In this document: positions 37,541 to 48,907 of the stretch, one piece after another
Layout: every line of letters begins with the position of its first letter
Numbering within the stretch: position 1 is the first letter of the stretch
Source of the DNA: Linnemannia hyalina
Lineage: Eukaryota > Mortierellomycota > Mortierellomycetes > Mortierellales > Mortierellaceae
Direction: 5' to 3'
Assembly: GCA_019671135.1 (NCBI GenBank)
Contig: JAHRHY010000012.1
Location: forward strand, 1,798,001-1,862,000
Length of the DNA stretch: 64,000 nucleotides
The notes under the pieces: model-generated
Databases searched by the model: none
What the model saw: only the letters and a program-made list of their open reading frames with translations
Told to the model about the DNA's origin: nothing
Program-made: the position numbers and the translations under genes

Positions 37541-40028
37541 ATGGCTGCGCGGGATCACCTCACTTGGGCCGAAGGCACTGAAGGCGTTTCTATGCGAAAG
37601 TTCGCCGATAAATTCAATTACACGGAAAGAAAGTCTGCTGAGGAAGCATACCTGCTGCTACTCATCAGCTCCACAGAAATTGCGAAGTCTCGTTGAGATG
37701 ATCTCAGAGATTTCAACACTTTCAATTACAATGCAGCAGAGGAATTTTGGGTGAAGCGATCCACCGCTGTTCAAACCCGGACCATCACCTCGAAAGCGGC
37801 TGTCGACTCAATGCAAGCGGGATACCAGGAAGCCAAACATGAATATCAGCGCCACTTTGCCAGTACAGAATACCAATCATCTGGCTTTCCGGAAGATGGG
37901 AAGGTCATGGCAGGTGAGTTGCACTGTTGTAATTCAAGGCGTCCGTGTTTGATGTATGTGTAGTAGATGATAGTGTATGTTGTGCCAGCGATCATATTCA
38001 CGACAAATTGGTGTAACGCGAAATGTTATTGAATTTGGATTACTTTAACAATCAGTACCACGAGCCCTAACACCACCGTCGCCACGGGCTCAACCGACAC
38101 GACCACGAGTATCACGAACGCCAGATCCATCAATACAATATTGGGATCCACAGTTGCCAGTGCCCAATCCAGTGGTTCGTTAATGCTATATGGCGCTCTA
38201 CTCTCTTTCATGCCATGATGGATCTCGAAGATAGATGCTTATATTGTGAACCCATAATTAACCTATTGATAATTAGGACAATATCCACTCAGCCAAACTA
38301 ATCTCCCAAGCCATGACCCAGACGAGATACTAGGCAACATCGGGCTCATCACAGATGAGGGTATGTATTAAAGGCACGCTCGCGATTGGCTTAGTGTTGT
38401 ATATCAACTTGGACATTCACATTTGTCTCCCTTTTACTTCATTGGAAGGATGCCCATGTATGTTTTATTTAATATATCTGCATGTCATGGCGTTTTATTT
38501 TCTTTGCCGCTGACCCCGCAATAATGTTACTATTGTATTAGCCATAAGGAAGCAAACCCTCGACGACCCACAAATATATCATGAAGAGGACAAGGTCCAG
38601 AACAGGAAAAGGCCCAATACAAAGGTAATACAAGTGTGATGATTGTGGTTCATTATTGATGATTACTCTGTGACGGATAGTTTTCTGACAGTGCACTGAA
38701 GAGAGCGGGAGTTACCGATATAATAGGAGATCCTAGGCATGCAAATGAAGATCGTCCCGTCCAGAAACGCGCCCATTCTCTCTGCGCAAAGTCTGCGAAC
38801 CCGATGCCCAATCCTTTTTTGTCTGAGGAGAACGCCTGGAAGGATTTCGCCTTCTTTTCTGCTTTTGGACAGGACACACAGTGGTGCTCGGCTAGAGGCA
38901 TCGACTATCTCGCCGATTTCAAAGATTACCAGCGCGAAACAGAGGAGTTCCTTGCTATGGACATGATTGCTGATGCGCCAGTGGGGAGGAATGAGTCAGG
39001 GTCGTTTTCGAAATGGTTGAAGGACCGACATGGAACAGATGGGTTGAAAGAAGCCCGCTTTAAGCCCCAGGCATCCAAGACCATCGAGGACATGTGGCCA
39101 TCGTGGATGGAGGTGACGAATCGAGTTTTCGCCAATGACGTTAAGACGTATCGCGATGTCTGCAAGAGAGCTACAGCAGAGCCCAATCAGGAAGAAGCGA
39201 TTGTGGTCTATGTGAACTGCGTCCTGCATTCGTAGTAAGTCCTTTTCGTGTATAAATACGCTTTCATCAACGATATATCTATTATCGCTTTATCTCACAT
39301 CTGAGGGTGCTCTTTTCCCCCCCTTGATCTTTGTGTTTGATAGCATGCATCACTTCGCATTCGGTGATGCCATTAGCGACAAAGTTAACGAGCGCGAGGC
39401 CTTTATCGATACGACATGGAGCTTTGTGCGAACTGCTTTGACGATCGCAGGAATTCCCACACGCATGATGGAGATCCAAATCGACGGCAACAGAGACCGC
39501 AAATCCGAGGCTAAGCAGAAGGGTGGGCGTCAAAGCACGGCTCGAAAAGCGGATGGTGTCGGTCTTTATCAAGATAAACAAATATATATAGCCGAGGCAG
39601 CACAGTTGTACAAAGCGACTCTGGACAAGAAGGATGATGATGCTTGGAAGGTCAAGAGAGCCATGCGCGACGGATGGGTCTCACAGCTGCGACGGACATG
39701 TGAAACTCACCGACCAAACAAGCTTGTTGTATTTGGCTCGACGTCTCATCGTGATGCAACTAAGTTCTATTCCATGGACTTTGTGGGGTGTTTCCGTGTG
39801 TCGTTGATCTTATCAATGGTTGTTCCTCTGGCGAGCGGTGTCGGCTTTGCTGAAAAAATGAAATCTTGCATGAGGACATGTTTGGAGTTTGCCTTGATAT
39901 TGTCGACGGAGAGGGAGAAAAGGAACGGTGCGGTGTTCATTGACCGCTTGGAGGACCGGGAGGAGCTCATTGATCTGGCTGCGAGCATCCCAGCGACGAG
40001 CCTGACGCCTGTGAAAGTCAAAGACTAG
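37541..40028 (+). CDS. Unrecognised multi-exon gene, possible pseudogene
   Basis: I do not recognise this family. The well-supported 3' half has exons 38681-39234 and 39344-40028 joined in frame (CVLHSY/MHHFAFGD), preceded by an exon ending RKRPNTK at 38624 in matching phase. Upstream islands at 38056-38174, 38281-38360 and a first exon 37541-37913 read as protein. The first exon has an in-frame TGA at 37694-37696 (in the context AKSR-stop-DDLRDF), and frame continuity between exons 1 and 2 could not be shown. The 3' half is basic and mixed alpha/beta, with DTTWSFVRTALTIAG and a conserved-looking KLVVFGSTSHRDATKFYSMD. A downstream start would avoid the TGA. Confidence 0.55.
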
Positions 40029-40898
40029 TTCTGCGCTCATACGTTCATTATGACACGGAACATGCGTCTGGATCTCCCTAATGATATTTTTCTTTTATTA
40101 ACGTTTGCAAATGGAGTTCATAAAAGGAGTGAGGATGAAAACAATCGTAAAAGCAATGGAATAAGGCTAGAAAGAGTAGCAGAAGTCAAAATCGTAAATG
40201 CAACAAGAGGGGTATATTGGATAGCGTAGCCGAATGAAATGACGGCTAAAGCTTATTATCCGACAACGCCGGGAACTCAAGATGTCCCACCCATCCCATC
40301 CTTCCTTGCAAGTAGAGAGAGAGCAAGATCACCTTGAGTCCACCATTTGTTATCTAGTTAGTTTGTTTACTGTGAAGGTAAAGTGCTCCAAAAAAGTGAT
40401 TCATCTTTTTGCGATTTCGACTTTTTTTTGAAATGCTCATTCACCAACGTTCCGACCGGCCCCCAGATTCTTGTCATTCATTCTCTTGATTCGTAGCTTC
40501 ATTCATTACCACTTGCTTCGTAGCCTCATTCATTACCACTTGCTTCTTTTTGTATGGACCGACATCGGATTATCGTCGGAACCGAAATGACTGAATCGAA
40601 TGAATCAGTTACATAATTGGATTAATGCATCCCGAGTTTCTTTTTCAACTTGCGGGGTCTTTTTAGTTTCTAACTACAGCAGTCGCTATGGATATCGTCG
40701 AGATCTACAGAGATGTAACAAACACCATATGATAATTTGGACGTGAAAGGCCTCCTTTAATGAGGATGTATGACATGAGAATATATAATCACACTATTTC
40801 TTATTTTCGCAGACGTCGTTTCATTAAGAAAAGCGAACGTCCTCCTCCACTCTCTTAAACTCCTCGTCTATCCTCCTCTCCGCGCCCCTCCTGGCCAT
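40029..40898. other. Intergenic
   Basis: This contains two tandem copies of a 26-bp unit around 40496-40545 (core CATTCATTACCACTTGCTTC). No gene is supported. Confidence 0.55.
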
Positions 40899-42491
40899 CT
40901 AAGGCTTCTCCGCCGGATAGAGCGTCTCGCGCTGATACCAAGTCCTCTGTCTCGCAGCCGCAATCCAAGTCATAGTCGATTTTCCACTCCCGATAAGCAC
41001 ATCCGCCTGTGCTAAGATCACAGCGTCGACCATCGCAGGTGCAAAGGCTCCCAAAGTCTCGGTAGTCTTGTACTTTTCATGATCGAGTCGATGCCAACCT
41101 AGCTCCCTAATCTGTCGGAAATCGTCCTCAGATTCGGAATCCGTGGTCACGATCACGGGCACGCGCGAAGTCACACCGGTGGTCGCAACTATGACCCGAG
41201 CACGGTCCACAGCTTGGGCGTACCGCTCAAAGGGGATGAGGCAGGTAGCCATGTCTCTTTCTGGGCATTTATTGCCAATGTCTCCTCGTCTCAGGTGCAC
41301 GGCAATATAGGGGATCCTGCTCATGCGCGCCTTGATATTTGTGCTATCGATGACCCCTCCGTCCTCTTGGGTTTGCTCCTCGAATGCTGCAGAAGTTGCG
41401 TTAATATAGTTATCGTGGGTCTCGACATCCTCCGATTCACCGCTGAGCATCGTCTACATACCTTTATCGCCCATCATCTCCTCCTTGACGCGCCTGGTCG
41501 CATATTCCATCAGCTGTGGCACAAAATAAAGGTTCCTCCCAATCTCGCGCCAGAACCGGTCGCCATGCCCTGGATCCTTGATCCCAAACGTATGGCTCAG
41601 AAACAAAAGCTTCAGCTTCTCATCGGGGCCCTGTCCGTGTCCCGCAGCCTCGTCATCATAGTTTAGATATCTTGCGACCAGGTCGTCCATGATCACCAGA
41701 TCATCCTCATAGCCTTTATCCACTGCAACCTTAGTCCTGCCATACACAGGCGTCTTTGCCTTACAAGGCGGTGGGTGCACAAACGTTACTCGGAACAAGA
41801 AATGCCAAGCGAAATTCTTGGCCGAGACATTGATGCCCACATTTGGGTCGCCGTATCCTCGAACGATCTGACAGGTCACATTCTCGGCTATGCTCCTCCA
41901 TTGGTCCGTCTCAGCGCCTTTGCCTCGAGTGAGGCCCAGAAGGGCTTGATCTTTGCCGACCTGGAGCTGCAGATAGTTCAGCGGCCGGACCGTGTCCCAT
42001 TCGAGGACGGGGACGCCCGTTATCTCTGTAAACCGGGGCAGGTCCAAGAAGTGGGACCAGCGCTGGTGGGTGTTGTCGTGGTCATGGGAGTTGGAGATGA
42101 TCGGGGGGATGATGATGGTTCGATTGAGCAGCACTGCGGCCTCGAGGGCGGCCTCGAGGGCGATAAACTGGTTGGTGAGGCCAGCATAGGGCAGATAGGA
42201 GAGGTATTTTGTGTTGGGGTCAAGCAAATAGGTGGCGGGTTCGAGGACAGCTTCAAGTGCTGGTGGTGAGGATGATGACTGTCGCAGTTTTGACTTTGTC
42301 GTGTCATGGCTTGTACGATGTTCATTCTTGGTATTCTTGGGAGGGGTACTGGAATCAATTTGGAATCGGACGCGGATGGTTACAAGGAAGGTCCAGACTG
42401 AGATGAGGATAGTGATGCCGAGTATAAGCAGGGTTCTGCGCTGGGAACCCCTTCTAGGACCTTTGGTACCGAGACCTGACAAGCTCTCCAT
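40899..42491 (-). CDS. GDP-fucose protein O-fucosyltransferase-like glycosyltransferase
   Basis: This is a predicted Golgi type II membrane glycosyltransferase. Two exons, 42491-41462 and 41386-40899, are separated by a 75-nt intron; 1518 nt give 505 aa. A single signal-anchor helix (about residues 19-40, LLILGITILISVWTFLVTI) is followed by a Ser/Thr stem. The catalytic region begins with YLPYAGLTNQFIALEAALEAAVLLNRTI, whose core LTNQFIALEAAL is the O-FucT nucleotide-sugar region. The second half carries AVHLRRGDIGNKCP, the conserved HxRRGD arginine motif, and SGKSTMTWIAAAR near the end. Acceptor protein unknown. The start at 42491 is preferred over in-frame upstream sequence because the anchor helix then lies near the N-terminus. 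Confidence 0.85.
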
Positions 42492-43867
42492 GATGGATAG
42501 GTCTTGTTGATTTGTTTTTTTTTGGGTTAGAAGCTGGGCGAAAAGTAACTGAAGAGGTGTTGATAAGTGTGACAGACCGTGAGAGCAAGACGCGAAACGA
42601 AAGACAGATAGAGAGAGGGAGAGGGACCAGACATGAAGAGAAAGAAAAAGACAGAGAAAGAAGAAGCACAAGTTAAAACAGAGAAAAGTGATGGAGATCC
42701 GATTGATAAGTCTATATGTTCGAGCGGTCAATGGGAAGAAAGAGAGGATCTTTTAGACCCTTGAACAAGCCATGTGACGTCATTAAAAAAAAGGGGTAAA
42801 TTAAAAATAAACCCGGCACACGATGCATTATTACTGCATAAGGTTAGAAGGTCGTTGCTTATCCCAAATCGCCCCTTGTTCGCTACAATTGGCCACCAAC
42901 GGCCGAACGACGAAATATGACATCAGACTTCTTAATATAGCCGTCACTAGAGGTCGCGTCTCTCGCTCTCTCGCTCTCTCTCTCGGGGGTCGAGTGGCGT
43001 GGCGAGAGAGCGAGAGAGAGCGGAAGAGTAAAAATAGGAAATGGTTGAGGAGAATATAAAAGTTGTGGTCTCATTTTTATTCAAATTACGGTTCGCAGCA
43101 CGGGCGACTGAGCAGTATACAGTGTACAAAGCTAATTTTTTTGTTTCACAGTAGCAAGGAGGATGGGCACACGTCACAACATTTCTATTTCGGGCACATT
43201 TTTCAATTGGCGCACAAACAAAACACCCAAATCAATTGTTATTTCTTTTTTGTCAATCGTGAGCCCACTCCTTCTCTCGTTCGGATATTCCTCCTTCGCA
43301 GTTGGCCTTTGATCCCTGTTATGATCGATACACGAGGAGACAGTGGTGTGTAAGGTGAGAAGGGAAGGAGAAGAAGACTTGTTTATTCTTCGACGTCAGA
43401 TATGGCACAGTCTTAGCCGTAACAATCCGCTTTCCTTCTTTTTTTTTTGTTACCTGTCTCTCCTCTCCTTTTTCCAGTTCAGCCTGGTGGTAGTGTGCGT
43501 TGTTGCATCATGCATAGAATCGATTGCATGAAATAACCAAATTAAAGGAGCGTGTTGCCGACTTATTTCATTTCTTTTGTAGCTCTTCTCCATCATTCCT
43601 CATATCGCCGTCGATTCAGTCGATTCAAATCCTCAATTTCCGTGTCCGCAGCATTGTCTGCTAGCAGCCTTTGCCTCCCCCCTTGTCACGGGCATGCAAT
43701 GGAAACATGAAAAGTATCAATGTTCTACGAAAAAAGAACATCCAGTCTCTTTGGCTCTGTCACCTGAATGTCATTGTCAATGGGCAAGTGGAAGCCAAGG
43801 GCCTCTTAAGAATGCCATGGCAAGTAAGAAAAAGAGAAAGATGTTGTTCTTACGAACAAGTCTATAG
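42492..43867. other. Intergenic
   Basis: About 1.4 kb with GA-rich tracts (42590-42690), a CTCT/GAGA imperfect palindrome at about 42957-43020, and no supported gene. Confidence 0.55.
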
Positions 43868-44242
43868 AACAATGGGCTTAATCTCAGCAGATCGTACTCT
43901 ACTGCTTACAATACCCCGTTCAATTAAAGTCGTCTGCAATGGATTTACCTCGTGCTATATTTGAAATTAACATTAGCAGGAATCTCACAAAGCCTTTCCG
44001 CTCTGCAAGATAATCCCACGTTCGTAAGATTCAGGACCGTCGGCCTATTCGTATTCAACTAAAAATGGCACAAGGCGGTAATCGTCGCGTTCTAGCACGG
44101 GTTCTGACTTAGAGGCGTTCAGCCATAACCCAACGGATGATAGCTTCGGGCCATTGCCTGCTCAGGCAGGCCCAAATACCAATTATCCGAATGAACGGTT
44201 CCTCCCGTACTAAGTTCAGTTACTATTGCAACAACGTTCCAT

Positions 44243-44278
<36 letters not shown>

Positions 44279-44470
44279 GACCCAGCTCACGTTCTATTAA
44301 TGGGTGGACAATCCAACGCTTACTGAATTCTGCTTCAGTATGATAGGAAGAGCCGACATCGAAGAATCAATCAACGTCGCTATAAACGTTTGGCTGCCTC
44401 AAGCTAGCTATCCTTGTGATTGGTGATCGAGCTATGTGATCTAAACGGTCTTTTCCACTTTCACAGAAAC
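43868..44470 (-). pseudogene. Decayed 3' fragment of the large-subunit (28S) rRNA gene
   Basis: The minus strand matches the last roughly 600 nt of eukaryotic LSU rRNA, from the GGGATAACTGGCTTG region (near 44430, read GGATAGCTAGCTTG) through GATTCTTCGATGTCGGCTC, the sarcin-ricin loop and GCTGAGATTAAGCC near the 3' end (about 43880). It is not functional. The sarcin-ricin loop reads ACGGGAGG instead of ACGAGAGG (base 44205), a roughly 10-nt segment is missing near 43895, and many changes are transitions, including CpG sites in TACCGAATTCTGCTTCGGTA that read TG or CA. No 5.8S, ITS or other rDNA flanks it. Confidence 0.88.
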
Positions 44471-44963
44471 CTTGGAGCAAGCAGTGGCGCAACGCGTGGT
44501 CAAAGAGAGTCTAGGACAGTTCAACTGAGTCGAGGCGCCTTAAAAAATACAGTTTTGTATGCCAGATCATCCCTCGGAAAGGGGTCAGCGCATTTATTAA
44601 ATATGGTGTGCGGGGCTGTGTCTCGTTGGCTGTTGGGCTGTCGGCTATTTACTATGGTCTTCTCTCCTTTCCTTGGAGAAGAAGATGAGAGGGTACACTA
44701 CACGAGCAAGGAAGATGGCTATAGATAGACCATCAATTTCTTCGTCTTCATCTCTTTTCTCTTTTCCAGTTTCTAAATTTTCGCAAATCACCCACACGAC
44801 CCCACACGACCTTTATTCATTCTTTTTTTGGTGTCCACACGCGCACACAATACCCCATCCTCTCTCGCCTGTCCAACAGCACACATTCCACATTATACAC
44901 TCCAACTCAACAACTCCAGACAACGACAGCCCCCTCCCAAACTACACACACAACAACTTCGCA
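44471..44963. other. Intergenic
   Basis: Upstream sequence of the next gene; CA-rich leader. No gene is supported. Confidence 0.5.
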
Positions 44964-45446
44964 ATGAGCTCACCTGCCCCTTCACCCACCATCGCCACCT
45001 CCACGATGAGTGTGCCCGCACCTCAAACCACCGGCCCCACCGGCCCCTCCAGCAACGTCACCTGGGTCTGCCAGGAGACCTTCCACGTCGATAACGCCAC
45101 CTCGTGCTTGCGTTACCCCAAGGTCAAACGCTGTATCACCGAAGGCCAAGCCAGCAACCAGACGTTCCTCTGTGTCGACCACGACTCGATCTCGGTGGCT
45201 GGATCCGGCCCTGTGCCACTGCCCGCGGGTATTACACCCTTCATGTGCACCATGACCTTGTGTCCACAGGAAGCGCCCGCCAAGGAAAAGCCAACCCCGA
45301 GCAACAACGGCAACAATGGCAATAACGGCAGCGGCAGCGGCAACGGCAAGAGCGGCGCTATGAGACTGAAGAGTACAGAGACCGTTAAGTGGGCGGGCAT
45401 CCTAGTGCTGGCAATGATGGTGGCGCCCATGGTGTTGGGTATGTAA
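44964..45446 (+). CDS. Small Thr/Pro/Gly-rich protein with hydrophobic C-terminus
   Basis: This is a 160-aa single-exon gene of unknown family. The start at 44964 follows a non-coding CA-rich leader; a longer in-frame extension upstream is low complexity. A Ser/Pro/Thr-rich N-terminus leads into a compact Cys-containing core (WVCQETFHVDNATSC, CITEGQ, FLCVDHDS, FMCTMTLC; eight Cys spread through it). Then come an Asn/Gly/Ser linker and a C-terminal hydrophobic segment KWAGILVLAMMVAPMVLGM. The C-terminus could be a tail anchor or a GPI signal, but no N-terminal signal peptide is visible, which favours a tail anchor or a misjudged start. Confidence 0.65.
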   Translation: MSSPAPSPTIATSTMSVPAPQTTGPTGPSSNVTWVCQETFHVDNATSCLRYPKVKRCITEGQASNQTFLCVDHDSISVAGSGPVPLPAGITPFMCTMTLCPQEAPAKEKPTPSNNGNNGNNGSGSGNGKSGAMRLKSTETVKWAGILVLAMMVAPMVLGM

Positions 45447-46100
45447 AAGGAGGAGTACAGTGATGGAGCTAAAAAAATATAAATAATAAAATAGTACTGT
45501 ACTTGTACTACATGGACTAACAAAACTTATTTCCAAAGACTTGACGCCCTTCTGGGGAGATTCATCCTCTCTCATTCTCCCTCACTTCGTATAGGGATGC
45601 TGCGACGCATCACATCGACTTGCCGTTCGGTTAGGCAGGGATCAGATGTAATTCCGCTGAAGGTGGCCGTTGCGCCCATCGCCGTAAACACCATTTTGGC
45701 GGTGTGCCTGTCTTCGGTTGAGTGTCTTGTCTTGGTCATGCCTTATCATTGTCTCTGATTTCCAGGGCTCACCAGTTGACCGCGGAGAGTATGGTACCAG
45801 GAACAAAGCTTTGCCAGGCAAAGATACGTAGCTTTTGACTTCATTCGGTGGTCTGGCGAAGGACTGAGGCGGCATGCTGGATATGGGGTCACCCTTTCGC
45901 TCCCATTTTGCCCAAAATAGGGAAGCGCTCCAAAGGCCCCTTGCCCACGTGATCCTGAGTGGGGTGCACAGCTTTACTCTGATATCCCTTCAACCGTTTT
46001 AGAATCGAAATTGGTTCCAATTTTTCTTTTTCAATTTATCAGGGTTTCTAATAAAACGGGTTGGGAAGGGTCTCGTGTCGTCTAATGAAAACAACGAGGG
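45447..46100. other. Intergenic
   Basis: No gene is supported. I saw no clear piggyBac TTAA-flanked left terminus here. Confidence 0.5.
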
Positions 46101-48150
46101 TTGTCGTTTCCCAGCTCGCCTCATTACCACCTTCGCTGTCAAATTCGACCTCTCATCATCTCCAAAGCCTCCGTTACTGTCTCCCTCACAAAGAAAACTT
46201 CGCCCAACCTGCTCATGGACCCAAGCTTCGAGTTCCTACGTTCCTTTGACGTTTCTAACGGTCAAGGTACTAGCACACTCACTTCCGAGGAGACAGAGGA
46301 GTTGTCGTTTTCGGTCATTTGCCGAACTCGAGAGATTGCCGGTGAGGATGATTCCGATGATGAAGAGCGACCACCAGAAAGAGAGCAACCGGCGGGAGAG
46401 GAGGTGTCCCCTGCACCCTTAGCTCTCGCGAAAGCGAAGAGGGCTGTCAAGAAAGCGAAGAGGGCTGTCAAGAAAGTCACCCGCGAACCCACAGAACTCC
46501 CAGCCGTCCCTGACTTCAAGGACGTCTTCAAACACCAAAAAACAGTATGCTCAGCACAAACCAACCTTCCCCTTGCACTTCAACTCGACAGCGAACTATC
46601 ACCATTGACAATTTTCACACTCTTCTTCTCCGACCCGGTATTGACGGATTTGGCAGACAACACTAACGCATATGCAGCATCAAAAGGAGCCGGCACAGGA
46701 GAGGGATCGCGCCAATGGGTAAAGACCACACCTGACGAACTGCGCACATTCCTCGGCATCATTGTCTACATGGGCGTGTTCAGGCAGAACTCTGTCTCTG
46801 AGTATTGGTCAACCTTCCCTGAATGTCCTCAACACAACATCACTAACTTCATGTCCCTCGTCCGCTTCGAACAACCGAAGCGTTTTTTTCGTGTCTCCAA
46901 CCCCAACGAGCCTGAGCAACATTGGTTCTCAAAAGTAGAACCTCTTTCGACCAAACTCGCTACCGACTTCGCTCGTTACTACGTTCTCTCCACCAATGTG
47001 TCCATCGACGAGATGATTGTTCGCTTTTCAGGAAGGAGTGCTCACACCGTACGCATGAAGGGTAAGCCTACCCCCGGAAGGCTACAAGATTCTCGCTCTT
47101 TGTCAATCAGGATACACCTATTCCTTCCTCTACACCTCTCGCATCAAATCCATCATTGGCATAGACAGGATAAACGGGCTTACTCCAACCTCTTCCGCTG
47201 TTGTTCGTCTCGCCAAATCACTCCCCTACAAGACTCGTCCATTAAACATCTACATGGACAACTATTTTTCCAACATCCCGCTTTTCAAGCACCTACGTGG
47301 ACTCAGCATCGGCGCTTGTGGTACCACCCGCATCAACTCAGCCTGCTTCCCTGACACTTTGAAAGTGGGTAAGAGTGAGAAACTACAATGGAATACCCTG
47401 ACAGGAGTTGTTATCGACAAACAGGTTCTTGCCGTCGTTTGGATGGATAATGCATCCGTCACCATGCTGAGTACCATCCACAAAATCAACACGGATGATG
47501 ACTTCATTGAGCGTATTCGACGCTGCCCTCGCAACACTAGCACTAACACAGCCAATGCTCGGGCAATATTCAATGGCAAGCCCAGAGCGGCACTCAGAAT
47601 CCCCAAGTTGATTGATGACTACAACCACAACATGAATGGCGTCGATGTCAGTAACCAGTTCAGGGCATATTACAGCACCCAATTAACCGTGTTCAGGACA
47701 TGGATGCCTATCTTTTTTTGAATTCTCGACACCACCATCATCAACGCCTATCGAATCTATGTCGTCCAAAAAGGATCCCTTTCCCACAAAACTTCTGTCT
47801 CAAGTTGGCATGGGATTTGATCAGGAAGGGAGCAGAAAGCAAACAGCACATGTACTACAGCAAAAAACGGACACGAGTTCACAGAGCCACCAAACCAAAA
47901 CCAACCAAGAAGATATATGTTACCAAAAATTGCTCTGATCTGCCCACCATCCGTTTCACCCCAAGACCCCACTCACCCATAATTCTCGACCAAAAATCCA
48001 ACTGCTTTTCTGTCGCTTCAGAGCCACTGTCTTCGACGACAAAAACCACGATAGGAAAACTCAAACGGTCATAACCTGTGAGATCTGCAATGTTGCCTTG
48101 TGTATGTCAAAGGCCCGCAATTGCTTCAGAGAATTCCATAAATCGTAGTT
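46101..48150 (+). mobile_element. Decayed piggyBac-type transposase
   Basis: An acidic, Lys-rich N-terminus is followed by the piggyBac (DDE_Tnp_1_7) core: TPDELRTFLGIIVYMG, SIDEMIVRFSGRS (first Asp), NIYMDNYFSNIPLF (second Asp), NHNMNGVDVSNQFRAYYST (third acidic position) and the Cys-rich tail CEICNVALCMSKARNC. The frame is broken three times. There is one extra base in the C-run at 47071-47076, a shift near 47784-47790 just before LKLAWDLIRKG, and another near 47995 before the Cys-rich tail. A TGA at 47719-47721 stands where the family usually has Trp. Termini were not identified. It lies 0.75 kb upstream of the nuclease-Fanzor gene. Confidence 0.88.
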
Positions 48151-48736
48151 GTAGTTGACACCATAACCAGTAATGAGAAGCACAAAAAATAAAGGCCCCT
48201 AATGCCTAAACACCCCTTTTTAGATTGTTAACATATGGCGGTGCATGTGACTAGCACGAATTTTTTGAATGTGTGAACGGTTAAAAAAATAAAAAAAGGA
48301 CCGCCTGTCGCGTCGCGTCGCTGGGGAGCAAATAAAATGTCCTTGGGCTGCCTTTTCCCACTCCAACACCTTTGCCAAGTTCGCTCATGGAATCCTAAGT
48401 GGACATCGTTGATCAGGACAGAGATCCAAACCAGAGCTACACCTAGTCTTCTGTAAGTGCATCGCTCTCCGTCTATTGGCGTCAGCTTGGATGACCAATC
48501 AATACCAGGACCTCGCTAACCCCATGGCCGACTTTACCTCATTCTGTCAACAAATCAACTGCTCACGCGCCAGAAACCTTGCCACAGTAAGCTGACTTTT
48601 TGTGATTGGCAGCCAACTTCCCACCCTTTAAACCATAAGGAATGTACTGACGTCATTGTCAACAAACAAAAAAACCAATTAGACTCAATCGACCAACTTC
48701 TGACATCCAATCACTGCGACCTCCACCCCACCCCTC

Positions 48737-48773
<37 letters not shown>

Positions 48774-48907
48774 ACATCCGCACGGCTCACGCCCCTGCTT
48801 CATTAAGGTATTATCACGTTTCAAATCCGCCGACATTGTCCGCCCAATGTGGTGTTTGTTTCCATCTTCTGATGAGCTTTTCTTCATTCTTTCCTTTACA
48901 GTCAGTC
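48151..48907. other. Upstream region of the nuclease-Fanzor gene
   Basis: This holds a CA dinucleotide run at about 48744-48770 and a possible small upstream exon-like stretch near 48490-48590 (ending TTGCCACAG) that I could not connect. It is likely promoter. Confidence 0.45.

Noticed and set aside
43868..44470. Functional rRNA gene
   Set aside because: Only the 3' end is present, with a deletion and a change at the invariant sarcin-ricin adenine.
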